From an uncultured Clostridia bacterium (lineage in GTDB: Bacteria; Bacillota; Clostridia; Oscillospirales; Acutalibacteraceae): DNA of 50,439 nucleotides. The position numbers and the translations under genes were made by a program. The notes beneath the pieces are model-generated. The model made no database searches and was not told the origin of the DNA. It saw nothing but the letters and a program-made list of their open reading frames with translations. Positions 22,737 through 30,460 of this stretch are shown piece by piece (position 1 is the first letter of the stretch; every line of letters starts with the position of its first letter). The stretch lies in NCBI GenBank assembly GCA_947589485.1, contig CANQBK010000005.1:1-50439 (forward strand). The letters are read 5' to 3'.

Positions 22737-24037
22737 GTGTCTTTAAATCCTCCTCCCTGAGATGAATTTACAATAAACGAATCCGTATTTCTTGAAAATC
22801 TTGTCAGTCCGCTTTTCCAAACCATCGGTTCCTCCGCCATAAGCACAAATGCGCGGAGGTCTGCTTTCCTCGGTACAATTTCTCCATTATCAAAAACATC
22901 TAAATCCTGGAAATCAATCACTTCCTGTGCAATAAATCTTCTTGGTTCCCTTTTAAGCAAGGCGATAAAATCTTCTTTTTGCTGTTTTGTCATAGAGCTG
23001 CCAAAAACTACTCCGTATCCGCCTGCCTCTGCCACATCTTTTAACACAAGGTCATCAAAATGTTCAAGGACATATTTCATATCCTCCTCATAAAAAGGCA
23101 GATACGTCGGCGCATTGCTAAGGATAGGCTCCTCCTTCAGATAGTACCGTATCATCTTAGGAACAAAATAATAAATTCCTTTATCGTCTGCCACACCATT
23201 TCCCGGCGCATTAAGCAGTGCCACATTCCCCTTTCGGAATACCTCATAAATATGAGGGATACCGATTAGGGATTCCGGATTGAAATTCATCGGATCCAGA
23301 TATTCGTCCGATATTCTCCGATAAACGGCTCCTACCCTCTCTTTTGCGCCGTTTGAAGAAACATAATACAACCTGTCCTTCTCCACAATCAGCTCAGAAT
23401 CTGTCGCAAGATGCGCCCCTGTCTTTTCCGCCAAATAGGAATGTTCAAAATAAGCGGCATTATATCTTCCGGGCGTCAAGATGACCGTATGTCCGCCCTG
23501 ATTTACATAATCCATTGTTTTCCGCAATAAATCCGCATAATTACGGTTATCTTCCAGCCTGTTATTATGAAATGTATCCGGAGAACTTCTCCGGCATAAA
23601 TCTCTTGCGATCATAGGATAAGATGCGCCGGAGGGCACTCTCAAATTATCTTCCAGAATGTACCAGCAGTCGTCTTTTCCTTTGACCAAATCAATTCCTG
23701 ATATATGGGAATAAATCTTTTTTGCCGGAGTTACCCCTTCACACTCCGCCATATACCCACTTGAAGCAAAAATAAAATCTTCCGGGATAACGCCGTCTTT
23801 CACGATTTGTTTTTTCCCATAAATATCATTCAGAAATAAGTTTAACGCCATAACACGCTGCTTTAAGCCTTTTTCCAAACGGCTAAATTCATCGTGTTCA
23901 ATGATTCTCGGTATGGAGTCAAAAGGAAATAATTGTTCTTTAAAAACATTATTTTTATAAATTCCAAATTTCACTCCATAGCGTGCCAGCAATTCATTAA
24001 TACTGTCTTTGTGTTTCAATAATTCCGAATGCTCCAT
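22718..24037 (-). CDS. circularly permuted ATP-grasp ligase (DUF404/DUF407 type)
   Basis: A 439-aa predicted ATP-dependent carboxylate-amine/thiol ligase. The ATG at 24037 has GGGAGGGA upstream. Family blocks: YILEDNLRVPSGASYPM, VILTPGRYNAAYFEHSYLA, NFNPESLIGIPHIYEVFRKG, NAPGNGVADDKGIYYFVPKM, VLKDVAEAGGYGVVFG and the C-terminal RKADLRAFVLM. The set is complete. It is the first gene of a five-gene operon and is expected to form amide bonds using ATP; neither substrate nor product can be read from the sequence. Confidence 0.92.
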   Translation of the reverse strand: MEHSELLKHKDSINELLARYGVKFGIYKNNVFKEQLFPFDSIPRIIEHDEFSRLEKGLKQRVMALNLFLNDIYGKKQIVKDGVIPEDFIFASSGYMAECEGVTPAKKIYSHISGIDLVKGKDDCWYILEDNLRVPSGASYPMIARDLCRRSSPDTFHNNRLEDNRNYADLLRKTMDYVNQGGHTVILTPGRYNAAYFEHSYLAEKTGAHLATDSELIVEKDRLYYVSSNGAKERVGAVYRRISDEYLDPMNFNPESLIGIPHIYEVFRKGNVALLNAPGNGVADDKGIYYFVPKMIRYYLKEEPILSNAPTYLPFYEEDMKYVLEHFDDLVLKDVAEAGGYGVVFGSSMTKQQKEDFIALLKREPRRFIAQEVIDFQDLDVFDNGEIVPRKADLRAFVLMAEEPMVWKSGLTRFSRNTDSFIVNSSQGGGFKDTWVLYQ

Positions 24038-24071
24038 AGCGATCCCTCCCTTTGGATATTAAAACATTAAA

Positions 24072-24101
24072 AAAGGCGTCCTGCTACTGCAGAACGCCTT
24101 T
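24072..24101 (-). terminator. intrinsic terminator or attenuator in the ATP-grasp leader
   Basis: On the minus strand AAAGGCGT-A-CTGC and GCAG-C-ACGCCTTT form a strong hairpin with one mismatch, followed by TTTTTTAATGTTTT. It lies between the slipin stop codon and the ATP-grasp start. Because the consensus promoter at 24116-24144 would start RNA near 24109, the hairpin is at the very 5' end of the operon transcript. It may terminate slipin read-through, attenuate the operon, or both. Confidence 0.75.
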
Positions 24102-24115
24102 GCTCTTACGAACTA

Positions 24116-24144
24116 ATTATAATTCTTTTTTTTCGATATGTCAA
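24116..24144 (-). promoter_or_regulatory. consensus sigma-A promoter of the ATP-grasp operon
   Basis: Minus strand TTGACA (24139-24144), 17-base spacer with an A-tract, TATAAT (24116-24121): a perfect consensus, the strongest promoter seen in the window. It lies just inside the right 19-bp repeat. Confidence 0.88.
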
Positions 24145-24171
24145 GATTCAACCTAAAACTCCAAATGGTGT

Positions 24172-24190
24172 TTTTATATGAATACAAATG
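24172..24190 (+). repeat. 19-bp direct repeat, right copy
   Basis: Identical to 19282-19300. It is located between the operon promoter and the slipin stop codon. Confidence 0.85.
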
Positions 24191-24220
24191 TTACGTTTAC
24201 GCACAATTGCAAACACAATA

Positions 24221-25339
24221 TCAATCTTTTGCAATCAGCTTTGTAAGCTGCGTAAGAATATCTCCCCCTCCTATATTTATGCTTTCAATATTTTCGCATA
24301 TTCTCTCAATATATTCAAGTTCTTTTAACTTATAAAGCGTTTTATTTTCTTCCATCAGTTTTGCCGTATTAAGCAGCGAACGTGTTGACGCAACCTCCTC
24401 ACGCCTTGTAATTACATTCGCTTGTGCGCGTTTTTCCGCAACAAGCACTGTATTCATAATGTCACGAATTTCGCCGGGAAGAATAATATCCTTAACTCCC
24501 GCCTCCATAATTTCTATATACAGCTTATCCTGATTTTCTTTAAGACGTTTTAAAACAAACTCGGACATTTCATTTTTGCTCATCAAAATTTCGTCCAAAT
24601 TATACCTGCCGACAAAATCCCTTAAAGCAAGTTGTGCCAAAATATGTATCTGTTCGCTGCAATTTTCCGTTTCGTTATACATTTTTATACAGTCTTTTAT
24701 TTTATAATTTACCGTCAGATTAATTCTTATGGTCACCTTGTCACGGGTAAGAACCTCTTGACCGTTTATTGATATATTCAAAAGCCGCATATCAAAAATT
24801 CTATACGTTACGGAAATTCCTCCGCATACCCAAAAGTAATAAGTCCCCGGATCAAGGAGCTTTTCAAATTTGCCGTTGTAAAAAACCGCAGCCTTTTCGT
24901 TTTCCTGCACAATTATTTCCCTATAATAGCTACAAGGAATTTTATTAGCTTTAAACATATACTTTGGAAGATCTTCTGCAGTTTCGGGATTTGATGTATC
25001 CATAACAATAAACTTATTTTCGTGTTCCACGTTCCAATACAAATATTTATTTGAGTTTGGTAAAATAGCATTTCTAAAAACGCCGTCTACAAAGTGAAAA
25101 CCTATCTGTCCGTCTTTAACCTCGCAAACATCTGTTTGCTCCGCAATATTCTTGTTTTTCAACAATACATTTATATCAACATCAGGACTTAAACAATTAA
25201 GCGGCTCCTTGAGCGGAACTTTTTTTATGTCCGCATTATTTGACCAAAAGAAATATTCTCCGGGTTCAAGTATACGCTCAAACTTACATTTTTTGAACAA
25301 CAAACCGCGTTCATTTTCTTTTATCATAATTTTTTTCAT
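24221..25339 (-). CDS. slipin / SPFH (band 7) family protein
   Basis: A 372-aa protein. The N-terminal half has two copies of a short beta motif (NERGLLFKKCKFERILEPGEYFFW and NEKAAVFYNGKFEKLLDPGTYYFW, each quoted here only as a paired pattern). The SPFH core follows (GQEVLTRDKVTIRINLTVNY, then ALRDFVGRYNLDEIL), then a coiled-coil tail (VLVAEKRAQANVITRREEVA). No membrane helix is seen, unlike classical stomatins. SPFH proteins form oligomeric scaffolds. It is the nearest neighbour of pnkp, separated by a hairpin-rich spacer. SPFH/slipin genes have been noted near RNA-repair genes in other bacteria; a functional link here is inference. Confidence 0.88.
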   Translation of the reverse strand: MKKIMIKENERGLLFKKCKFERILEPGEYFFWSNNADIKKVPLKEPLNCLSPDVDINVLLKNKNIAEQTDVCEVKDGQIGFHFVDGVFRNAILPNSNKYLYWNVEHENKFIVMDTSNPETAEDLPKYMFKANKIPCSYYREIIVQENEKAAVFYNGKFEKLLDPGTYYFWVCGGISVTYRIFDMRLLNISINGQEVLTRDKVTIRINLTVNYKIKDCIKMYNETENCSEQIHILAQLALRDFVGRYNLDEILMSKNEMSEFVLKRLKENQDKLYIEIMEAGVKDIILPGEIRDIMNTVLVAEKRAQANVITRREEVASTRSLLNTAKLMEENKTLYKLKELEYIERICENIESINIGGGDILTQLTKLIAKD

Positions 25340-25885
25340 TTAATTTCACTGCCTTTCTTGTTCTACTATCCGTCAATACGGGCAAAGCGGTCAAAAATTT
25401 AAGTATATCCAATATATAAGTGGAAAGGCACAACTGCCGATTGACTAATATATTTTATATACGGTATCCGTTTCCGAACAAGGCTTTGACCGTATATCTC
25501 TTTGCATTTAAGGGCTATGCCCCGCTATGCAAAGAGAAAGACGAATATTCAAAATTGATGGTGGTAATAAAATACCTAAAGGGGGAAATCCGAGTTTCCA
25601 CACGGAAAGACGAATATCCAAAACTTTTATGAATTGACAGTTCATAAAATGGTAGAACCTATATCATATAAATACAGATTCCTAAAATCGTTCGCACCGC
25701 AAAGCGGTTAACGAATGTCGCAATCAAAAGCTCGGCATACATATCGGAATACCTAATGCACCGCCGTATGTTTTAATACATACAAGCAAGAGCCTCGATG
25801 CTGACCAAATATTAACATTTTTAAACATAAGTTATCAAGGAAAAAAAATTGCGAACTTGATTATCAGTATTTCTTTCATAACAAA
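25340..25885. other. 545-bp intergenic region between the slipin gene and pnkp, rich in inverted repeats
   Basis: No credible gene on either strand. It holds a series of hairpins described at 25458-25713, an imperfect direct repeat (GAAAGACGAATAT at 25535-25547 and 25604-25616), and a weak inverted repeat near 25830-25865 that could be the pnkp terminator. Confidence 0.6.
25458..25713. ncRNA. candidate structured RNA or palindromic repeat cluster
   Basis: Consecutive hairpins: TATACGGT/ACCGTATA (25458-25496), immediately followed by TCTCTTTGCAT/ATGCAAAGAGA with an inner GGGC/GCCC (25497-25537), then GGAAA/TTTCC (about 25580-25600), ATGAA/TTCAT (25629-25645) and ACCGC/GCGGT with outer CGTT/AACG (25689-25713). 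The first two stems abut without a gap. No T-tract follows them, so they are not simple terminators. The strand is unknown. It may be a non-coding RNA linked to the RNA-repair genes or mobile palindromic debris. Confidence 0.35.
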
Positions 25886-28450
25886 TCACAATCTTGGATC
25901 GACCGGTTCGCTTTCAAAGGCGAGTATGCCAAACACACATTCGTGAATTTTATAAAGCGGTTTTTTGTCCGTAAATCTTTTCAGCGATTCCATACCGAGC
26001 GAAAATTCTTTCAATGCAAGTGATTGCTTTAACGCAAGGCGGCGTTTTTTAAGTCTTTTCAAATTTTCGGGCATCAGATATTCGGGACCGTAAATTATCC
26101 TTAAATATTCCGCTCCCCTGCACTTAACAGCAGGCTGCAAAAGCCGTGCGTTATTTTTTGACACAAAATATTCAGGCTTTACAACCATTCCCTCGCCGCC
26201 GCTTTTCGTAAGGTTTAACCACCATTCAACAGCTTGCCGCACGCTTTCTTCGTCGTCTGTATCAACCTCCGTATATTCCGTTTCAATAAAAATATCGTCA
26301 ATACCGGTACAGTATTTTTTAAGCGTTTCTATATGCCAAATATGCTTTTCATCGGAAAATACCCTGCCCTCAACGGCAAGCAGGTGGAACGGCGCAATTC
26401 TAAAATCATTTTCACTTACGACCCTCCAACAGTATTCTCTGTAAGCAGCCGTATATTTTTCAACAGCTTCTTTTCTGGTTTCGTATTTTTTCAAAAGTTC
26501 CATCGGGTCCACATTTTGACCCGATACTCCGCTGTCGATCTCCGGCATTTTGTTTTCCCTTTTGCATACCGATTTCAAAGCATCAACTGCCGAGCTTAAC
26601 GACAGTATTCCCGCACTGCCTATCGGAGCATATTGACTCCGCAAAAGTTCTCGTGCTTTTTCCGACCACGGCATAAGCTCGGTATCAAAACATACCCAAT
26701 CCGTGTCAAAATCTTTCCAAAAACCTGTTTTCTCAAGGACACTGTCAAGACGGTTCAATATTCTTTCCTCATAAAAACTTTCTTTAAAAAAGCGTCTGCC
26801 TGTACGGGTATATATAATACCCCTGCTTCCGTCGTCAACACCAAAACGCTTCCTTGCCGTTTCGGCATTGCGGCACAAAACGATAACCGCACGGGAGCCC
26901 ATGTGTTTCTTTTCACATATAACTTTTTTTATGCCGTTATTTTTATAGTATTCAAACGCCTCAGTCGGATATTCAAGGTACCCGTCCAATTTGCTTGTAG
27001 CACACGGCGACATTGTCGGTGGAAGATATATCAGCCAATGCGGATTAGCGGCAAACCTGCTCATAACCTCCAATGCGGCTGCGGAATTACTTTCGTTCAC
27101 CGTAACAGCCCCCGTAAGTTCTGTCATAATATGCAATTTTCCGCTAACATCATTTATTTTCAAATTACCGTCATCGGTACCATTTTCCGTAATAATAGGT
27201 CTTACGGGTTCCGCATACTCCCTTAACGCCTTAACGCTCACAATTTCCTTTTCGGGATAGCGAAACGCCGTCAGCTTATTGCCAAACACACAGCCCGTAT
27301 CTATACAGTATGTATTGTTTTCAAAAACAACTTCATTTCGCGGTGTATGACCGTAAACCACAATTGCCTTTCCCCTGTAATCGGCTGCCCAGTTCAAACG
27401 CACAGGAGCGCCGTATTCATCATTTTCTCCCGTAACATCTCCATAAAGACAAAAATCCTTTACCCGTTTGGAGCCTCTGCCTATATATTCCTCTTTTATT
27501 CCTGCGTGAGAAACCACAAGCCTGCCATTGTCAAAAACATAATGACTGATTCTTCCCCTAATAAAGTTTCTCAATTCGTCCTTATATTTCTCGTCCTTAT
27601 CCTCAATTTCCTTTATCGTAATATCAAGTCCCTTTGATGTATTAACATTTTTCCCGTTAAGATACTTCAAAAGTTTATAATCGTGGTTCCCGATAACGGC
27701 AAATGCACTTCCAAAGCGGACCATATTCATAACAATATCCAGTACATCTGCGTTTCTGTCGCCTCTGTCACACAAATCACCCAAAAACACTGCCTTTCGC
27801 CCTTCGGGGTGGAAATAAACACCCTCCTTGTTTATTATATATCCGAGCTTTTCCAGCAAGGCTTCAAGCTCACTGCAACATCCGTGAATATCTCCTATAA
27901 TATCAAACGGACCGTGTTCATCTTTTTTGTTGTTCCACAGCTTTGTACGAACAATTTCAATATTATCAATTTCTTCCTTTGTATTCAGTATATATATATA
28001 CGAAAATCCCTCTTTTTTTAGGTGCTTTATACTGCTTTTCAAATTTGCTCTCTGATTTTTCAATATACTTTCACTAATATTTCTGTCGGAACGTTCCTTG
28101 TTGCGTTCAAGAAGTACCTTTTCCGGCGGGTCAAGCACTATCGCAACCGTATGCACATTGTGTTTCTTTGAAAGTGCAATAATTTTTTCTCTGTCACACA
28201 TTTTAAGGTTTGTAGCGTCTATAACTGTTGTTTTCATTGCTTTTAGGCGTTTTTCCACAGCATAAAAAAGCAAGTCGAACGCTTCGGAGGTCGCGCTCTG
28301 ATTTTGTTCATCGTCACACACCATTGCCCTAAAAAAATCCGATGAAAAAATTTCAGTCGGCAAAAAGTTCTTTTTTGCAAAACTCGTTTTTCCGGCAGAG
28401 CTTGCGCCAATCATTACAACAAGTGAAAATTCAGGTATTTCTATACGCAT
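25886..28450 (-). CDS. pnkp: polynucleotide kinase-phosphatase-ligase of the bacterial RNA repair system
   Basis: An 854-aa three-domain RNA repair enzyme. The N-terminal kinase has P-loop GASSAGKT with Lys21, Asp38 and Arg41, and a basic segment around Arg116-Arg123, at the same numbers as in Clostridium thermocellum Pnkp. The central binuclear metallophosphatase has DIHGC (Asp187, His189), GDLCDRGD, GNHD, SHAG and YGHTP. The C-terminal adenylyltransferase-ligase has CEKKHMGSRAVIV with the AMP-accepting Lys, and later EGMVVKPEYF. It heals and seals cleaved RNA, for example tRNA cut by ribotoxins. It needs Hen1 for ligation, and the two genes overlap by 10 bases. All three active sites look intact. 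Confidence 0.96.
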   Translation of the reverse strand: MRIEIPEFSLVVMIGASSAGKTSFAKKNFLPTEIFSSDFFRAMVCDDEQNQSATSEAFDLLFYAVEKRLKAMKTTVIDATNLKMCDREKIIALSKKHNVHTVAIVLDPPEKVLLERNKERSDRNISESILKNQRANLKSSIKHLKKEGFSYIYILNTKEEIDNIEIVRTKLWNNKKDEHGPFDIIGDIHGCCSELEALLEKLGYIINKEGVYFHPEGRKAVFLGDLCDRGDRNADVLDIVMNMVRFGSAFAVIGNHDYKLLKYLNGKNVNTSKGLDITIKEIEDKDEKYKDELRNFIRGRISHYVFDNGRLVVSHAGIKEEYIGRGSKRVKDFCLYGDVTGENDEYGAPVRLNWAADYRGKAIVVYGHTPRNEVVFENNTYCIDTGCVFGNKLTAFRYPEKEIVSVKALREYAEPVRPIITENGTDDGNLKINDVSGKLHIMTELTGAVTVNESNSAAALEVMSRFAANPHWLIYLPPTMSPCATSKLDGYLEYPTEAFEYYKNNGIKKVICEKKHMGSRAVIVLCRNAETARKRFGVDDGSRGIIYTRTGRRFFKESFYEERILNRLDSVLEKTGFWKDFDTDWVCFDTELMPWSEKARELLRSQYAPIGSAGILSLSSAVDALKSVCKRENKMPEIDSGVSGQNVDPMELLKKYETRKEAVEKYTAAYREYCWRVVSENDFRIAPFHLLAVEGRVFSDEKHIWHIETLKKYCTGIDDIFIETEYTEVDTDDEESVRQAVEWWLNLTKSGGEGMVVKPEYFVSKNNARLLQPAVKCRGAEYLRIIYGPEYLMPENLKRLKKRRLALKQSLALKEFSLGMESLKRFTDKKPLYKIHECVFGILAFESEPVDPRL

Positions 28451-29838
28451 TTTGTAAACACTCCAATCTGAGTAGGTGAGCCGAAACTCTCATTAAAATC
28501 TCCTATACCGTCCGTTTTAACCGTATAGCCAAACTTACCGCACACGTTCCGACACCAATTATCAAATTCATTTCTTGTCCATTCAAAGCGGTGGTCGTTG
28601 TGTCTAAGCTGTTCTTCGCTTATACCGTAATATTTATTATATTCAATATTTGGTGTTGTAACTATAACGGTTTTCGGCATTGCATACCCAAACACAACAT
28701 TTTCAAATGTTCTTAGTCTGTTCAAATCCAGATGTTCAATAACCTCTATAATACACGCACAGTCATATCCTTTAAATCTATCATCTAAATACATCAGCGA
28801 TGACAAGAACAAATCGACCTTTTTTCTTTTCACATCAGAAAGAGTATCAAGTCTAAGTCTTTCGGCGGTTCTTTTAAGTGCTTGAACAGACACATCAAAT
28901 GCGGCGATTTTTGAAATACTTTTTTCGTCTAAAAGCATTTTTGTCAATTTTCCGTCACCGCAGCCCATATCTATAACTCTGTTTGAACCGCTTTCAAGTA
29001 TCTTTTCCAGAACCGTATCAAGACGACGTTTGTTAAGAGGTTTTTTACTTTCGGTGTTTTCGCCGGCTTTTTCAAAGTCCGTATTCTGTTCAGCCTCATA
29101 CTGCAATTCGTTTTCGGAGATAATTTTTATCGCCTCATTTGCATAGCTTTTGCACACAGAAAAATAACGTCTTATAATTTTATTCCTGCACGGGTGAGTT
29201 GAGAGCCACCCCTCGCCGTGTTTAATCAGTTTTTCAATTTCATCGCTTCCTACGTAGTAATGTTTCTGTCTGTCAAACATCGGAATAAGTACATATAAAT
29301 GATTAAGAAGCTCCGATAATTTCACTTTACCCTTTATTGTAAGATTGATATATGGGCTTTGTCCCCATTCCGGAAAACATTCATCAAGTACATAGCTTTT
29401 TGTATATACCTCATACCCCAACGGTTCAAAAATTTCTTTCACAAATTCAATATCGCCCATACATGGCAGCATTGAAATACTTGCTTCCAAATCCAATTTA
29501 CTGTCCGCAAGCTCCTGACGCTTAGCGCACTTACCGCTGACAGCCGTCCCGAACACTCGAACTATTGCCGTACTCATAAATGACGAACAAACATACGGTC
29601 TATCATTCACATAATCGAACAAGCCATCTTTTTCCGATCCAACCTTACCTCTTGCAAGGTCAACGGGATTAATGTCAAGAAGTAAAGCCGCAGTTGTTTT
29701 TTCATCTCCCACTTCCGGATAAAATACATATACCTTACCGAAATTCAAATCAAAGCATTGAGCCCTATAAGGATTTTTATGCAGCAAGTATCCCAAATCC
29801 TGAGTATTTTTTCCTTTTAAGCTGATAGTAAGCAGCAT
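28441..29838 (-). CDS. hen1: bacterial Hen1, RNA 3'-end 2'-O-methyltransferase and Pnkp partner
   Basis: 465 aa, the usual length. The ATG at 29838 (MLLTISLKGKNTQDLGYLL) is chosen because AGGAGGG precedes it; the open frame upstream is only the dispersed repeat. The N-terminal ~240 aa form the domain that activates Pnkp's ligase. The C-terminal methyltransferase has the SAM motif VIDMGCGDGKLTKMLL and the metal-binding EVIEHL, then TTPNIEYN and RHNDHRFEWTRNEF. It methylates the 3'-terminal 2'-OH of broken RNA before sealing, so the repaired bond resists a second cut. Start and Shine-Dalgarno lie directly at the edge of the repeat at 29857. Confidence 0.95.
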   Translation of the reverse strand: MLLTISLKGKNTQDLGYLLHKNPYRAQCFDLNFGKVYVFYPEVGDEKTTAALLLDINPVDLARGKVGSEKDGLFDYVNDRPYVCSSFMSTAIVRVFGTAVSGKCAKRQELADSKLDLEASISMLPCMGDIEFVKEIFEPLGYEVYTKSYVLDECFPEWGQSPYINLTIKGKVKLSELLNHLYVLIPMFDRQKHYYVGSDEIEKLIKHGEGWLSTHPCRNKIIRRYFSVCKSYANEAIKIISENELQYEAEQNTDFEKAGENTESKKPLNKRRLDTVLEKILESGSNRVIDMGCGDGKLTKMLLDEKSISKIAAFDVSVQALKRTAERLRLDTLSDVKRKKVDLFLSSLMYLDDRFKGYDCACIIEVIEHLDLNRLRTFENVVFGYAMPKTVIVTTPNIEYNKYYGISEEQLRHNDHRFEWTRNEFDNWCRNVCGKFGYTVKTDGIGDFNESFGSPTQIGVFTKCV

Positions 29839-29856
29839 ATTTTTCCCTCCTATATT

Positions 29857-30240
29857 GCGCAGTGCCTGCGCTCTCAATTCGCGGCGCGGAGCCCGCGCAG
29901 GCGATTCGCGTTGTCGCTCGCTCCGCTCGCTCGTACTGCAAACGATAAGTACATTCGCGCGCAATAAGTTTATATTCCCAAAATTAAAAGTTTCGCTCAA
30001 GCCTTTTCAAAGGCTTGCGGGCGCCGAGCCGGCGCGGGCGATTCGCGTTGTCGCTCACTCCGCTCGCTCTTATTGCAAGAGATAGGTACGTTCGCGCGGC
30101 GTTAGTTAATATTCCCATAGTCAAAAGTTTCGGTCAAGCCTTTTCAAAGGCTTGCGGATTCCAAAGGCAGAGCCTTTGGTGGGTTTTTAAGGGCAACGCC
30201 CTTAACTGCGCAGGCACTGCGCCGGAGCCCTTAACTCTCG
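29857..30240 (+). repeat. dispersed intergenic repeat, copies B1 and B2 with palindromic tail
   Basis: Two tandem units. B1 (29857-30020) and B2 (30021-30157) each read ..GATTCGCGTTGTCGCTC, CTCGCTC, GATA-GTAC-TTCGCGCG, TTCCCA-A-T-AAAAGTTTCG and AAGCCTTTTCAAAGGCTTGC. The tail (30158-30240) has CCAAAGGCAGAGCCTTTGG, TAAGGGCAACGCCCTTA and an inverted GCGCAGGCACTGCGC block. The copy at 4533-4634 and those at the window end share the blocks. It lies between hen1 and the PPDK terminator and so occupies the leader of the RNA-repair operon. Confidence 0.85.
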
Positions 30241-30367
30241 TTTTCAAATATTTTACCAAACCTCATATATATTATCACGGAAAATAAACTGCGAGCTTAA
30301 ATATTTTTAATATTAATTAAATTTGTTTTTAACAACAATTATGGAATACCAATCCCGTAAACTAACA

Positions 30368-30432
30368 AAGGGATCCACCGCTCATTGCGGCGAACCCCTT
30401 AAATCACTTAAAAGCTGCATACAACTTTTAAG
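30368..30432 (-). terminator. likely terminator region after PPDK
   Basis: Minus strand: CTTAAAAG/CTTTTAAG (30408-30432, 8 bp), then an imperfect GC-rich hairpin AAGGG...CCGC/GCGG...CCCTT (30368-30400) followed by TTTGTTAGTTT. Together they would end PPDK transcription before hen1. Confidence 0.5.
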
Positions 30433-30460
30433 AAAATTATCATTCTGTTAAAATTACAAA

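Noticed and set aside
25420..25632. Plus-strand frame of 70 codons between the slipin gene and pnkp
   Set aside because: Covers the inverted repeats, has no ribosome binding site and an unusual composition; the paired structure explains the sequence better.
29855..30287. Plus-strand frames in the repeat block (76 and 90 codons) and a related one at 4415-4672
   Set aside because: They follow the dispersed repeat; one unit has an in-frame stop and there are no ribosome binding sites. Best explained as repeat DNA.
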